A DNA stretch of 49,906 nt from an uncultured Verrucomicrobiota bacterium (GCA_903896505.1 CAITXU010000257.1:1-49906); one strand, 5' to 3'. Shown: positions 8,252 to 16,295, counted from the stretch's first letter. The notes: generated by a model from the letters alone, not told the origin. Numbers and translations are program-made.

Positions 8252-8989
8252 ATGGGCAGTCACTTGTACGCCGGACTCACCGGGCGTGTCTCCTGGTTTG
8301 CAAGGCGGTTTGGTTGGAGTGAAATATTGCTCAAGCCTTTGCGGGTTGTTTTCGCCCCCGTCATTCTACCGGTTCTAAGACCCGAATCATTCACCTGGCG
8401 GGGAAAGAAATTTTCCTGCTTTTACCACCGCTACAACATGACCTGGTGCGGCGAACGGATGATCGAGGTGCCCATCGGGGAGAGCCTTGTGACTGGAGCG
8501 AGCGGTGGCCGCGTTCTCGAAGTCGGCAATGTTCTCAGCCATTACTTTCCATCCCGCCACACCATCATCGATAAGTACGAGATATCGCCGGGTGTGATCA
8601 ATACGGACATCATTGAGTACAATCCCGCCGAAAGATTTGATCTGATTCTGTCCATTTCCACGTTCGAGCATATCGGGTTTGACGATGACGCCCCCGGATC
8701 GTCCGGTGAAAAAATCCTGGCCTGTGTCCGCCATTGCCAATCCTTGCTGACCGACAAAGGACGCCTGTTCCTCACCTTCCCCACCGGGTATAATCCCGAT
8801 CTCGACCGTTTGTTGGCCGATGGGTCTTTGTCACCGGTTAGCCTCGATTGTTTTTGGAGACAAGGCCCTCGAAAATGGGTGTCCTGCGACCTCCCCGAGG
8901 CGGCAAAGCACCCGTATCGCTCGCGCTATCCCTACGCAAATGGATTGATTCTGGCCGAATTCTCTCGTATGGACCGGGCGCATCCATGA
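8252..8989 (+). CDS. Class I SAM-dependent methyltransferase
   Basis: 245 residues from ATG 8252; a TTG at 8216 could add 12 residues, but no ribosome site decides. The SAM-binding glycine motif is GGRVLEVGNVLSHYF, followed by the acidic residue of strand 2 (IIDKYE) and the post-I motif RFDLILSISTFEHIGFD. A late strand reads GRLFLTFPTGYNPDLD. The N-terminal 50 residues are basic and hydrophobic, as in glycan-linked methyltransferases. The stop overlaps the start of the next gene (ATGA at 8986-8989), so the two are translationally coupled. The substrate is unknown. Confidence 0.8.
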   Translation: MGSHLYAGLTGRVSWFARRFGWSEILLKPLRVVFAPVILPVLRPESFTWRGKKFSCFYHRYNMTWCGERMIEVPIGESLVTGASGGRVLEVGNVLSHYFPSRHTIIDKYEISPGVINTDIIEYNPAERFDLILSISTFEHIGFDDDAPGSSGEKILACVRHCQSLLTDKGRLFLTFPTGYNPDLDRLLADGSLSPVSLDCFWRQGPRKWVSCDLPEAAKHPYRSRYPYANGLILAEFSRMDRAHP

Positions 8990-9828
8990 GTTCTCATCCG
9001 TCGGGCGATGTTGATCGGGTCACCCCGGGCACCGTTTCCAATCCGGTGTGTTCGGTCCGTGTACCCAAGGCCGTGGCGCAGGTCACTCTGGCCCCACCCG
9101 GCGATATTCTTCCGCTGAGGACGCGATTCCGCGCGGAAATGAATTGCCAGGTGGTGCACGATTCCATTCACCGACGGGAAGGCTGGACCCGGACCTACCG
9201 CATTGATTTTGGGACATGCTTGATTGGATTTGGCACCGTGGCCATCGGTGGTCCGTGGAAGGAAAATCCGACCATCTTCGAATTCTATCTGCTGCCGGAA
9301 CATCGGCTGCGGGCGTTTGACCATTTCGAAGCGTTCCTCTCGGTGTGCGAATCCCGTCATTTCGAGGTCCAGTCCAATGAGGTGTTGCTCGCGGTGATGC
9401 TGCATGCGTACGCCCGGGACATTGTCAGTGAGCGGATCGTTTTCGCTGACCAGGTCGCAACCCGACATTCCGGCAACGGGGCCGTCCTCCGCCAGTTGAC
9501 TCCGGATAATGAGGTCCGCGCCTGCATGGACCTCCGTCAGGGCGGTGGCCAGTGGAATCTCGAGCGCGACGGTACTGTCATCGGTTCAGGCGGCGTCCTC
9601 TTCCACTACAATCGGCCTTATGGGGATATCCACATGGAAATCCATGAGCCCTTTCGACGTCAGGGTTTTGGTCAATTTCTGGTCCAGGAACTGAAGAAGG
9701 AATGTTACCGGCTCGGGGCCATCCCCGCCGCCCGGTGTTCCACTGAAAATCTGGCCTCGCGTGCCACCCTTCAAAACGCCGGGTTCATTCCCTACGCCCA
9801 CATGTTGCTGGGGACATTGAAGGGGTGA
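8986..9828 (+). CDS. GNAT-family N-acetyltransferase (two-part, 280 aa)
   Basis: ATG 8986 overlaps the preceding stop; the open frame reaches back to 8848 inside the methyltransferase, but the coupled ATG is the better start. The C-terminal half carries a GNAT core: VIGSGGVLFHYNRPYGDIHMEI, then the acetyl-CoA loop RRQGFGQFLVQELKKECYRLG and CSTENLASRATLQNAGFI. The N-terminal half (about 40-170) has a weaker GNAT-like pattern (CLIGFGTVAIGG, FEFYLLPEHRLRAFDHFEAF), suggesting a tandem GNAT fold with a degenerate first copy. The acceptor is unknown. It probably works with the coupled methyltransferase. Confidence 0.82.
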   Translation: MSSHPSGDVDRVTPGTVSNPVCSVRVPKAVAQVTLAPPGDILPLRTRFRAEMNCQVVHDSIHRREGWTRTYRIDFGTCLIGFGTVAIGGPWKENPTIFEFYLLPEHRLRAFDHFEAFLSVCESRHFEVQSNEVLLAVMLHAYARDIVSERIVFADQVATRHSGNGAVLRQLTPDNEVRACMDLRQGGGQWNLERDGTVIGSGGVLFHYNRPYGDIHMEIHEPFRRQGFGQFLVQELKKECYRLGAIPAARCSTENLASRATLQNAGFIPYAHMLLGTLKG

Positions 9829-9846
9829 TGACCCGACGAAGTCCCC

Positions 9847-10407
9847 TCAGGTGACCACTTCCTGCAAAGCGATTCGGGAGGTAGCGGGATACCGCGCCGG
9901 ATTTGGCAGAACCGGTGGTGACGAAGGCCGGCTGGGCGGGTGGTTCAAATCGAGAAAATACGCCAGGTCACACCGGCATGCCCCGTGGCAATTGGTAAAC
10001 GTCTTGAACCCGTAGCGCTCATAGAGTGCGACCGCTTCCCGGAGCACCGATGCCGTCTCCAATTCCACCCGCTGGAAACCCATCTGGCGGGCAACGGCGA
10101 GAGCATGGTCCAACAAACGGCGGCCCAATCCTTTTCCCCGGACTCTTCGGTCCAGGTACATCTTGCGCAATTCGCAGGTCGTCGCAGTGACCTGGGCCAG
10201 GGCGACGGTTCCAAAAATGCGCCCGGATGAGTCCACCAGAACGTCGAAACGCCCCTTTTTGAACGAATAGTAGTCGCCGATATTTTGCAGGTCGGCGTCG
10301 GTCCCATCGGGATCGGGCTTCAGTCCGTATTCCCTCAGGACACCAAAGATCAATGCCTGGATGGCCCCCTGATCATCGTTCGTGGCCGGTCGCAAAACGA
10401 AGTCCAT
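9847..10407 (-). CDS. GNAT-family N-acetyltransferase
   Basis: 186 residues from ATG 10407 (MDFVLRPATNDDQGAIQALI); the upstream frame to 10539 is non-conserved. The core is typical: strand 4 TCELRKMYLDRRVRGKGLGRRLLDHALAVARQMGF with the R/Q-x-x-G-x-G/A loop (RGKGLG), then VELETASVLREAVALYERYGFK. The C-terminal 35 residues are proline-rich and probably disordered. It converges tail-to-tail with the preceding acetyltransferase, leaving only 18 bp. Substrate not identifiable. Confidence 0.88.
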   Translation of the reverse strand: MDFVLRPATNDDQGAIQALIFGVLREYGLKPDPDGTDADLQNIGDYYSFKKGRFDVLVDSSGRIFGTVALAQVTATTCELRKMYLDRRVRGKGLGRRLLDHALAVARQMGFQRVELETASVLREAVALYERYGFKTFTNCHGACRCDLAYFLDLNHPPSRPSSPPVLPNPARYPATSRIALQEVVT

Positions 10408-10496
10408 ATAGAGAGTATCTCCGGCTTCCGGGATTGTGGTCAAGAACCACGAAAATCGGGATAGTGCCAGGTGACCTAAGGGTCTACCACGGGAAA

Positions 10497-10549
10497 GCGG
10501 ACGTCTCGGCCGCCACACAAAAGGCCTTAGCGCAGACATTCATGTCTGC
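10497..10549. repeat. Two hairpins: GCGGACGTCTCGGCCGC and GCAGACA-TTCA-TGTCTGC
   Basis: 10497-10513 is an imperfect copy of the GCGGACG-TCT-CGTCCGC hairpin found exactly at 17145-17161. 10532-10549 has a perfect 7-bp stem. On the minus strand it is followed by GCGCTAAGGC, close to the common GCGCTACGGC flank. Confidence 0.75.
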
Positions 10550-10607
10550 CAAATAATAGTTTTGTTCCTAACCATGCAATTAAACTACAACCTATTGAAC
10601 AAGAGCA

Positions 10608-10657
10608 ACATCGGTAGGGCGAGGCTCCGCCGAGCCGTGGCGGTGCGAACCACGCCA
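10608..10657 (+). repeat. Dispersed approximately 50-bp repeat, copy 4
   Basis: Begins ACATCGGTAGGGCGAGGCTC and continues GAGCCGTGGCGGTGCGAACC. Orientation as copy 3. Confidence 0.75.
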
Positions 10658-10716
10658 GCCCCGAAAATTATACCCGGCCTGAACCCGAAGCGCCACGGGT
10701 GGGTTGCTGCCGTATC

Positions 10717-10822
10717 GCCGACATTCTTGTCGGCTGGGCCGTGCCACGTCCCGATGCGGTCAGGCTCACCCACCGGCCCGGCAGGCCTGGAGGCCTGAGA
10801 TACGGCAGGTTTGGAAACCTGC
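10717..10822. repeat. Cluster of three variable-stem hairpins
   Basis: GCCGACA-TTCT-TGTCGGC at 10717-10734, CAGGCC-TGGA-GGCCTG at 10782-10797, and GCAGGTTT-GG-AAACCTGC at 10805-10822. The stems are unrelated in sequence. In a common orientation each is followed by GMGATACGGC or GCGCTACGGC. Confidence 0.8.
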
Positions 10823-10932
10823 GCTACGGCGTGGCGCGAACATGCTTATCGGCTGATCTCCATCACCTCACGCTCCCAAAACTCCCGGGAGACGACGAAA
10901 CCTCGATGGACGTTTTCCCAGACCGGTGGTAA

Positions 10933-13689
10933 ATGTACGAACCCAGCACAATGTCTGCTCCGGCTCCATGGTTTAGAAGAGGGGCGACCGCCTTGACGGC
11001 GTTGCTGGCGTGCTGTCTCGAGACTTCGGCTGCTGTCGCTACAAACGCACCGGATGCAGCCCCGCCGCCGTCGCAGCCCTCGGAAGCGAAGGCATCCCAG
11101 CACTGGGCCTATCAACCTATCCGTCGGCCCACCGTTCCCGTTGGGGGCCATCCGATTGACGGGTTTATCCTCACCCGATTGTCCGAACATGGCCTGAAGC
11201 CTTCGCCTCCGGCGGAACCTGCGGACCTCGTCCGACGACTCTATTTTGACCTCATTGGGTTGCCCCCGACGCCGGACGAATTGACCCGCTATCTGACGGA
11301 TTCGGTACCAGACCGATACGAACGACTGGTCGAACGCCTGTTGGCCTCCCCCCATTACGGCGAGCGATGGGGACGGCATTGGCTCGACCTGGCGCGCTTC
11401 AGCGAGAGCACCGGGTTCGAATACGACCGATTGCGCGACAATGCCTGGCCTTATCGGGACTACGTCATCCGGAGTTTCAATCTGGACAAGCCGTATGACC
11501 AATTCATGCGGGAGCAGATCGCGGGCGACGTCTTGGAACCGCTGACGTCCGATGGCATTCTGGGACCCAGCCTGCTCGTGTGCGGGGCCTATGATCAGGC
11601 GGGTAATGCCCAGGCCAACGCCACCCAACGGGCCATTACCCGCGAGGAGGAAATGGAGGACCTGCTGAGTGTCGTGGGCCAAACGTTTCTCGGATTGACG
11701 GTCAATTGTGCCCGCTGTCATGACCACAAATTCGATCCCATTCCGCAGCGGGATTATTTTCGTCTGAAGTCGGTGTTTGACGGCGTCAAACACGGCGAGC
11801 GACCGGTGGAAGGGGAAGCGGAACGACAGAGCCGCATGGCTCGACAAGCGGCGGCCCAGGCCCGCCTGAACGAGATCAACCGCGATGTCGCCCATTGGGA
11901 TGACGTTGCCTGGCAGGCCGCTCGGCCTCGTCGTCCGCAGGCACCAGCGGAACCCGGTCCGGAAGCCTGGATGCGATGGACCTTCGAGGAACCGGGCTCA
12001 TCCACGAATGCGATGGGAGAGGCCAAGGGTGGTGCCATTGTCCATAGTGGACAGCTCGAGCTTCCATCCGCCGGAGCCTATTTCCAGAGTGTCCCGATCG
12101 CGGTCGACCTTCGGGAAAAGACCTTGGAAGCCTGGGTGCGGTTGTCAGACCTCGGCCAGCGGGGTGGAGCCGCGATTTCGGTGGAGACGCTCGATGGTTC
12201 CCAGTTCGATGCCATCACCTTTGGGGAACGGCAGCCCGGCAAATGGACCGCCGGAAGTGACGGATTCCTCCGTACCCATGATTTGGATGCTCCTGTTGAA
12301 ACCGCCGGTCCGGATGAATGGGTTCACGTCGCCGTCGTCTACGGGGCGGACCGTTGGGTCACGATTTACCGCAACGGCGAGCCGTATGGTCAGCCATACG
12401 TTACAGAAAACCCTTCACCGGTATTCAAGGCGGGTGCCGCCCACATTGTCCTGGGGCTCCGCCATCATGGAGGCGGTAGTCCGTGGCTGACCGGGGCGAT
12501 TCGCAATGCGGCGGTGTATGCCCGGGCTCTGAGTGCGCAGGAAATCCAGGCGGCCTTTCGGGCCGGCGGATTCGGGTTTTCGAAAGAGGAACTCCTTGCG
12601 GGATTGACCTCCGAACAACGCACCGCGAGTGAACAAGCCCTTGTGGCCCTGCAAAAGGCCCGTCAGGACCTCTTGGATGCCAGTCGTCCGGGTCCGGTGG
12701 CGTATGCGGGTATCCGGGTTCAACCCGAGCCAACCCACCGTCTCAAGCGGGGGGATGTCAAATCCCCGGAGGAAGTGGTCTCTCCCGGGGGTCTGTCGGC
12801 TGTGACTGCGATATCGAGCGACTTCGGGTTGCCGGCGGATGCACCGGAGGCCTCCCGTCGCCGACGTTTTGCCGATTGGCTGACCGACCCACACAATCCG
12901 CTTCCGGCCCGGGTCATGGTCAACCGCATCTGGCAGTATCACTTTGGTCAGGGATTGGTGGCCACCTCCAGTGATTTTGGTGTGAACGGTGCCCGTCCCA
13001 CGCATCCGGAATTGCTCGACTGGCTGGCCTCCGCCTTTATTGAAAGCGGATGGAGCATCAAAACTGTACATCGATGGATCGTCACTTCGGAAGCCTACCG
13101 TCAGTCTTCACGCGCCCAATCCGACGCATTGCGAATCGATGCCGATGATCAATGGCTCTGGCGTTTCCCGCCCCGGCGATTGGAAGCGGAGGTTGTTCGC
13201 GATGCCATGTTGACAGTGAGTGGCGAGTTGAATCGCGAATTCGGCGGACCCAGTTTCCGTCCATTCACCACCACCGATTTCAATGCCACGTTTTACTTTC
13301 CCTTTGATCGTGGCGATGGCGAATTCAACCGCCGCACCGTCTACCGGATGAACGTGAATTCCGGTAAAGATCCGTTCCTCGACGCCTTTGATTGTCCAGA
13401 TCCCTCGGTCAAGACCCCCCGCCGGACGGTCACCATCACGCCCCTCCAGGCCCTCGGCCTCATGAACAGTTCCTTTGTCCAGCGTCAGGCAGAGGGCTTG
13501 GCTCGACGTGCGGAAGCGACCGCCGGACAGACCGGCGCCAACCCCATTCTGGCCGCCTACCAGATCGTGTTGGGTCGTAGCCCCAGCCGCGAAGAGGCCG
13601 AACGAGCCGAAACAGCGGTCCGACAGCGGGGATTGCCCGAGTTTTGCTGGGCATTGCTCAATTCCACCGAGTTTATTTATGTTCGTTGA
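10933..13689 (+). CDS. PSD1 / DUF1549-DUF1553 planctomycete-type protein with a LamG-like insert
   Basis: 918 residues; ATG 10933 with a second ATG at 10951 before a signal peptide (RRGATALTALLACCLE). DUF1549 spans about 65-300 (GFILTRLSEHGLKPSP, HYGERWGRHWLDLARFSEST, NCARCHDHKFDPIPQRDYF). A concanavalin/LamG-like domain lies at about 350-545 (EAWVRLSDLGQRGGAAIS, DEWVHVAVVYG). DUF1553 spans about 640-915 (ADWLTDPHNPLPARVMVNRI, RIWQYHFGQGLVATSSDFG, PRRTVTITPLQALGLMNSSF). The N-terminal planctomycete cytochrome C domain present in many relatives is absent. The protein is exported and pairs with the overlapping DUF1501 gene; such pairs are abundant in Planctomycetes and Verrucomicrobia, and their biochemical role is not settled, though polysaccharide-linked oxidation is often proposed. 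Confidence 0.92.
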   Translation: MYEPSTMSAPAPWFRRGATALTALLACCLETSAAVATNAPDAAPPPSQPSEAKASQHWAYQPIRRPTVPVGGHPIDGFILTRLSEHGLKPSPPAEPADLVRRLYFDLIGLPPTPDELTRYLTDSVPDRYERLVERLLASPHYGERWGRHWLDLARFSESTGFEYDRLRDNAWPYRDYVIRSFNLDKPYDQFMREQIAGDVLEPLTSDGILGPSLLVCGAYDQAGNAQANATQRAITREEEMEDLLSVVGQTFLGLTVNCARCHDHKFDPIPQRDYFRLKSVFDGVKHGERPVEGEAERQSRMARQAAAQARLNEINRDVAHWDDVAWQAARPRRPQAPAEPGPEAWMRWTFEEPGSSTNAMGEAKGGAIVHSGQLELPSAGAYFQSVPIAVDLREKTLEAWVRLSDLGQRGGAAISVETLDGSQFDAITFGERQPGKWTAGSDGFLRTHDLDAPVETAGPDEWVHVAVVYGADRWVTIYRNGEPYGQPYVTENPSPVFKAGAAHIVLGLRHHGGGSPWLTGAIRNAAVYARALSAQEIQAAFRAGGFGFSKEELLAGLTSEQRTASEQALVALQKARQDLLDASRPGPVAYAGIRVQPEPTHRLKRGDVKSPEEVVSPGGLSAVTAISSDFGLPADAPEASRRRRFADWLTDPHNPLPARVMVNRIWQYHFGQGLVATSSDFGVNGARPTHPELLDWLASAFIESGWSIKTVHRWIVTSEAYRQSSRAQSDALRIDADDQWLWRFPPRRLEAEVVRDAMLTVSGELNREFGGPSFRPFTTTDFNATFYFPFDRGDGEFNRRTVYRMNVNSGKDPFLDAFDCPDPSVKTPRRTVTITPLQALGLMNSSFVQRQAEGLARRAEATAGQTGANPILAAYQIVLGRSPSREEAERAETAVRQRGLPEFCWALLNSTEFIYVR

Positions 13690-15154
13690 ACCGACACGAC
13701 CCGGTCCAAACCCGGAGGCGATGCCCGCGATGTTGTCGCGTCGGCATTTCCTGTCCAATACGGCGGGAGGTCTCGGGGGGGTGGCCCTGGCGTGGTTGCT
13801 GAGCCGGGACCAGGCCAAAGCCGAAGCCAGGTCCGGCGGTGGCGTATCCTCCGCCGTCACACCCCATTTCGCTCCCAGAGCGCGGCGGGTGGTGCAGGTG
13901 TTTTGCTGCGGTGGTGTGAGCCATCTGGATACCTTTGATTACAAGTCCGAGTTGGACCGCTCTCACGGCAAGAGCCTCGAAGGAAAGGGAGAAAACCTCG
14001 GGTTCTTTGGACAGCCGGGCAAGTTGATGAAGAGCGCCTACCCCTTTCGTCAGTACGGGCGGAGTGGTAGCTGGGTCAGTGATTTGTTACCCCACCTGGC
14101 CGGTTGTGTGGATGACCTTTGTTTCATCCATTCGATGACAGCCAAGAGCAATAATCACACTCCGGCGACCTTCCAGATGAACACCGGGTTCACCTTGAAT
14201 GGCTTTCCCTGCATGGGAGCCTGGCTGAGCTATGGATTGGGTACCGTCAACGAGAACCTCCCCGCGTTTGTCGTCCTGCCCGACCCCCGCGGCCTGCCCG
14301 CTGGCGGTTCGATCAATTGGACCTCCGGCTTTTTGCCGGCCAATCATCAAGGGGTTGGCTTTCGGACCGGTACCGGTGCCCCCATTGCCAACCTGGAATC
14401 TCCAGCCTCCCTTTCTGCGGAGGCACGGACCGCCGACCTGCGACTCCTGGCGCAGATGGACCGCGACTTCGCCCAAAATCATCCCGGCGATGAGGCCTTC
14501 GCCTCCCGCTTGCGGTCCTACGAACTGGCGGCCCGCATGCAGGTCAGCATTCCTGAAGCTGTCGGCATCGACGGCGAGCCCCCTGCCGTCCGTGCACTCT
14601 ATGGCTTGGACGATCCAGCCAACAAAGGCTTTGCCCGTAATTGCCTGCTCGCCCGGCGTCTGCTCGAGCGGGGGGTGCGCTTCGTCCAAATCTTTAACGG
14701 TGGTTCCTTCGGAAGCCCCCGTATCAACTGGGACGGACACGAAAACCTACGCGAGAACCATGACGCCCAGGCTGCCACCATGGACCGCCCCGTGGCCGCT
14801 CTCATCCAGGACCTGAAACAACGCGGCATGTTGGAAGACACCTTGTTCGTCTGGTCCACCGAGTTCGGCCGAAGTCCGGCCACCCAGGGCATTGATGCCC
14901 CCGGACGAGACCATCATCCCAGTGCCTTCACCTGCTTCCTCGCCGGTGCAGGAGTGAAGGCCGGATACCATCATGGAAGCAGCGATGAAATCGGCTATTT
15001 CGTCGGAGAGGACAAGGTGACCGTTCCCGATTTCCACGCCACCATCCTCCACCTCCTCGGCATCGACCATAAACGGCTGACCTTTTACCACAACGGCATC
15101 AATCGTCGGTTGACCGACGTTCACGGGGATGTCATTTCCGATTTGTTGAGCTAA
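13679..15154 (+). CDS. DUF1501 secreted protein (sulfatase-like fold), PSD1 partner
   Basis: 491 residues from ATG 13679, overlapping the PSD1 stop by 11 bp; ATG 13721 is an alternative. A twin-arginine signal SRRHFLSNTAGGLGGVAL marks Tat export. Family motifs are VVQVFCCGGVSHLDTFDYK near 70, then KSNNHTPATFQMNTG, RNCLLARRLLERGVRFVQI and GMLEDTLFVWSTEFGRSP. It ends with DHHPSAFTCFLAGAGVKAGY and HLLGIDHKRLTFYHNG. The metal-binding residues of the alkaline-phosphatase-like fold (D in SHLDTFD, H in GRDHH) are present. It very likely acts with the coupled PSD1 protein in the cell envelope. The substrate is unknown. Confidence 0.93.
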   Translation: MFVEPTRPGPNPEAMPAMLSRRHFLSNTAGGLGGVALAWLLSRDQAKAEARSGGGVSSAVTPHFAPRARRVVQVFCCGGVSHLDTFDYKSELDRSHGKSLEGKGENLGFFGQPGKLMKSAYPFRQYGRSGSWVSDLLPHLAGCVDDLCFIHSMTAKSNNHTPATFQMNTGFTLNGFPCMGAWLSYGLGTVNENLPAFVVLPDPRGLPAGGSINWTSGFLPANHQGVGFRTGTGAPIANLESPASLSAEARTADLRLLAQMDRDFAQNHPGDEAFASRLRSYELAARMQVSIPEAVGIDGEPPAVRALYGLDDPANKGFARNCLLARRLLERGVRFVQIFNGGSFGSPRINWDGHENLRENHDAQAATMDRPVAALIQDLKQRGMLEDTLFVWSTEFGRSPATQGIDAPGRDHHPSAFTCFLAGAGVKAGYHHGSSDEIGYFVGEDKVTVPDFHATILHLLGIDHKRLTFYHNGINRRLTDVHGDVISDLLS

Positions 15155-15187
15155 GACTGCCGAGGTCGGCGCTCCACCCCCGGGGCC

Positions 15188-15529
15188 TCAGTTGAGAAAC
15201 AGCAAAAAGGCCTCAATCAGGGCACTCCGCCGCTCGGGCTCCATCCCTCCCAGTCGATCGTGAACGGTTTCCAACCAGGTTGGTAAAACCTTCACCGGTT
15301 CGGAGCCACCCTTTTCGTCTCCAGGCTTGTCATCCTCGAGCAACCATTCGGGAGTGACTCCCAATACTGCACATAATCTGCGTAAAAGGGCGGGACGTGG
15401 CAGGTTCATGGTCCCATTCTCCCAGACCTGTATGGAACGGAGAGAGACCTGCGCCCGAGCCGCCAATTCCTGCTGCGTCAGGGCGCACCGCCGCCGGGCT
15501 GCAATCAAACGTGCTGAAAAATTCTGCAT
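15188..15529 (-). CDS. XRE-type helix-turn-helix transcriptional regulator
   Basis: 113 residues from ATG 15529; the frame continues upstream to 15610 but through the operator-like region, so the shorter start is chosen. Residues about 6-60 are a Cro/CI-type HTH (RLIAARRRCALTQQELAARA, VSLRSIQVWENGTMNLPRPA, LLRRLCAVLGVTPEWLL). The C-terminal 45 residues contain an acidic/lysine stretch and an amphipathic helix. It is divergent from the excisionase-like gene. The shared 87-bp spacer carries five GCAGAA/TTCTGC half-sites, one overlapping its own start, so autoregulation is likely. Confidence 0.87.
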   Translation of the reverse strand: MQNFSARLIAARRRCALTQQELAARAQVSLRSIQVWENGTMNLPRPALLRRLCAVLGVTPEWLLEDDKPGDEKGGSEPVKVLPTWLETVHDRLGGMEPERRSALIEAFLLFLN

Positions 15530-15605
15530 ATATTCTGCACTATTTAGCTTGACGGCAGAAAATCTGCGCCAATTATTTGCGCAGAATTGCAGAAGAAATG
15601 CAGAA
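15522..15605. promoter_or_regulatory. Divergent control region with repeated GCAGAA/TTCTGC half-sites
   Basis: Half-sites: TTCTGC at 15522 and 15532, GCAGAA at 15555, 15581, 15589 and 15600, and TCTGCGC at 15563. Sites 15555-15567 (GCAGAAAATCTGC) form a dyad. A plausible plus-strand promoter is TTGACG (15549-15554) and ATTATT (15572-15577), 17 bp apart, so sites overlap both promoter elements. The natural binder is the adjacent XRE protein, by inference. Confidence 0.65.
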
Positions 15606-15616
15606 GTCAATCATCT

Positions 15617-16000
15617 ATGAAACTCAATGCCACCACGATATCACCCGTTGCTGGAGGTCAGGACGGGGTCGACCCCGGGCTTCAATTTCCCGGTCGGACC
15701 GTCCTTTATGTCCATGAATGTGCGGCTCGACTGCGGGTGACATCCCAGCACGTCATTGACCTGATTGAAGAAGGGGCGCTGGCTGCCCTGGACGTGGGCG
15801 GGGATGGTGGGAGCGTGCGGGTTCCTCCGAGCTTTCTCGGGGTGCTGGCAGAGCGCTGGGGTCGACCCGAATCCCAGTTGCAGGAGCTACTGGTCCGCGA
15901 GCGACTGGCTCACCCAAGAAAACGAGCGAGTTGGCGTGTGCCGCTATCGAGCTGGACAGCATTTCTGGAGCGAAGAAACACCCTGAGCCACCCGAAATAG
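15617..16000 (+). CDS. Small excisionase/MerR-like helix-turn-helix protein
   Basis: 127 residues from ATG 15617. Residues about 33-90 resemble an excisionase-type winged helix (LYVHECAARLRVTSQHVIDLIEEGALAALDVGGDG, then VRVPPSFLGVLAERW). A second, weaker block near the end (WRVPLSSWTAFLERR) has the same xVPxxxWxxFL pattern, suggesting a duplicated half-domain. No integrase is nearby, so recombination directionality is not supported; a transcription factor is more likely. It is divergent from the XRE regulator and probably repressed by it. It ends just before a block of tandem repeats. Confidence 0.7.
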   Translation: MKLNATTISPVAGGQDGVDPGLQFPGRTVLYVHECAARLRVTSQHVIDLIEEGALAALDVGGDGGSVRVPPSFLGVLAERWGRPESQLQELLVRERLAHPRKRASWRVPLSSWTAFLERRNTLSHPK

Positions 16001-16088
16001 CCTGACAAAGGGACAGGTCAATCATCACAACCGAGAACATGACAAATGACCTGTCCCTTAATCGTAGCCGCCGGTTTGCCGAAAGTGG

Positions 16089-16107
16089 AAGCGGCGTCCC
16101 GCCGCTT
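16089..16107. repeat. Hairpin AAGCGGCG-TCC-CGCCGCTT, copy 1
   Basis: Perfect 8-bp stem, TCC loop, preceded by GTGG and followed by TCCCC. Copies: 16216-16234, 40366-40384, 41399-41417, 42514-42532. Confidence 0.85.
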
Positions 16108-16215
16108 TCCCCCCCCATCCCACCGCAGGGACATCCGAAACACGACAAATGACCTGTCCCTTAACACGACAAATGACCTGTCCCTTAATCGTGGCCGCTG
16201 GTTTGCCGGAAGTGG

Positions 16216-16234
16216 AAGCGGCGTCCCGCCGCTT
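16216..16234. repeat. Hairpin AAGCGGCG-TCC-CGCCGCTT, copy 2
   Basis: Identical to copy 1 in stem and loop; lies in the second unit of the 83-bp duplication. Confidence 0.85.
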
Positions 16235-16295
16235 TCCCCCCCATCCCACCGCGGGGACATCCGGTGCCGTACGGCAGCAGGTCCGAAAACCTTCG

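Larger units (their letters stand above)
10408..10932. other. 525-bp gene-free stretch packed with hairpins
   Basis: Contains at least five hairpins (10497-10513, 10532-10549, 10717-10734, 10782-10797, 10805-10822) and one dispersed repeat (10608-10657). No gene was seen. It lies upstream of both the minus-strand acetyltransferase and the plus-strand PSD1 gene. Confidence 0.65.
16001..16295. repeat. Tandem repeat block: 3x GACAAATGACCTGTCCCTTAA and an 83-bp duplication
   Basis: The 21-mer occurs at 16041-16061, 16144-16164 and 16168-16188. An inverted partner AAAGGGACAGGTCA lies at 16007-16020. A block of about 83 bp (16056-16139) is duplicated at 16180-16262 with a few changes; each copy contains hairpin AAGCGGCG-TCC-CGCCGCTT. 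The end (16269-16300) is a degenerate copy of the GCGCTACGGC-flanked hairpin. Confidence 0.8.

Noticed and set aside
11700..11760. CxxCH motif (CARCH) in the PSD1 protein as evidence for a c-type haem
   Set aside because: The CARCHDHKFDP block is a conserved part of DUF1549 itself and does not by itself show a cytochrome domain.
10846..11895. 349-codon minus-strand open frame
   Set aside because: Antisense to the PSD1 gene, no motifs, composition typical of shadow frames.
15617..16000. Excisionase of an integrated element
   Set aside because: The fold impression fits, but no integrase, attachment repeats or phage genes were found nearby.
16041..16188. Three direct repeats that could suggest a CRISPR array
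   Set aside because: Spacing is irregular (82 bp, then 3 bp), there are no unique spacers of constant length and no cas genes.
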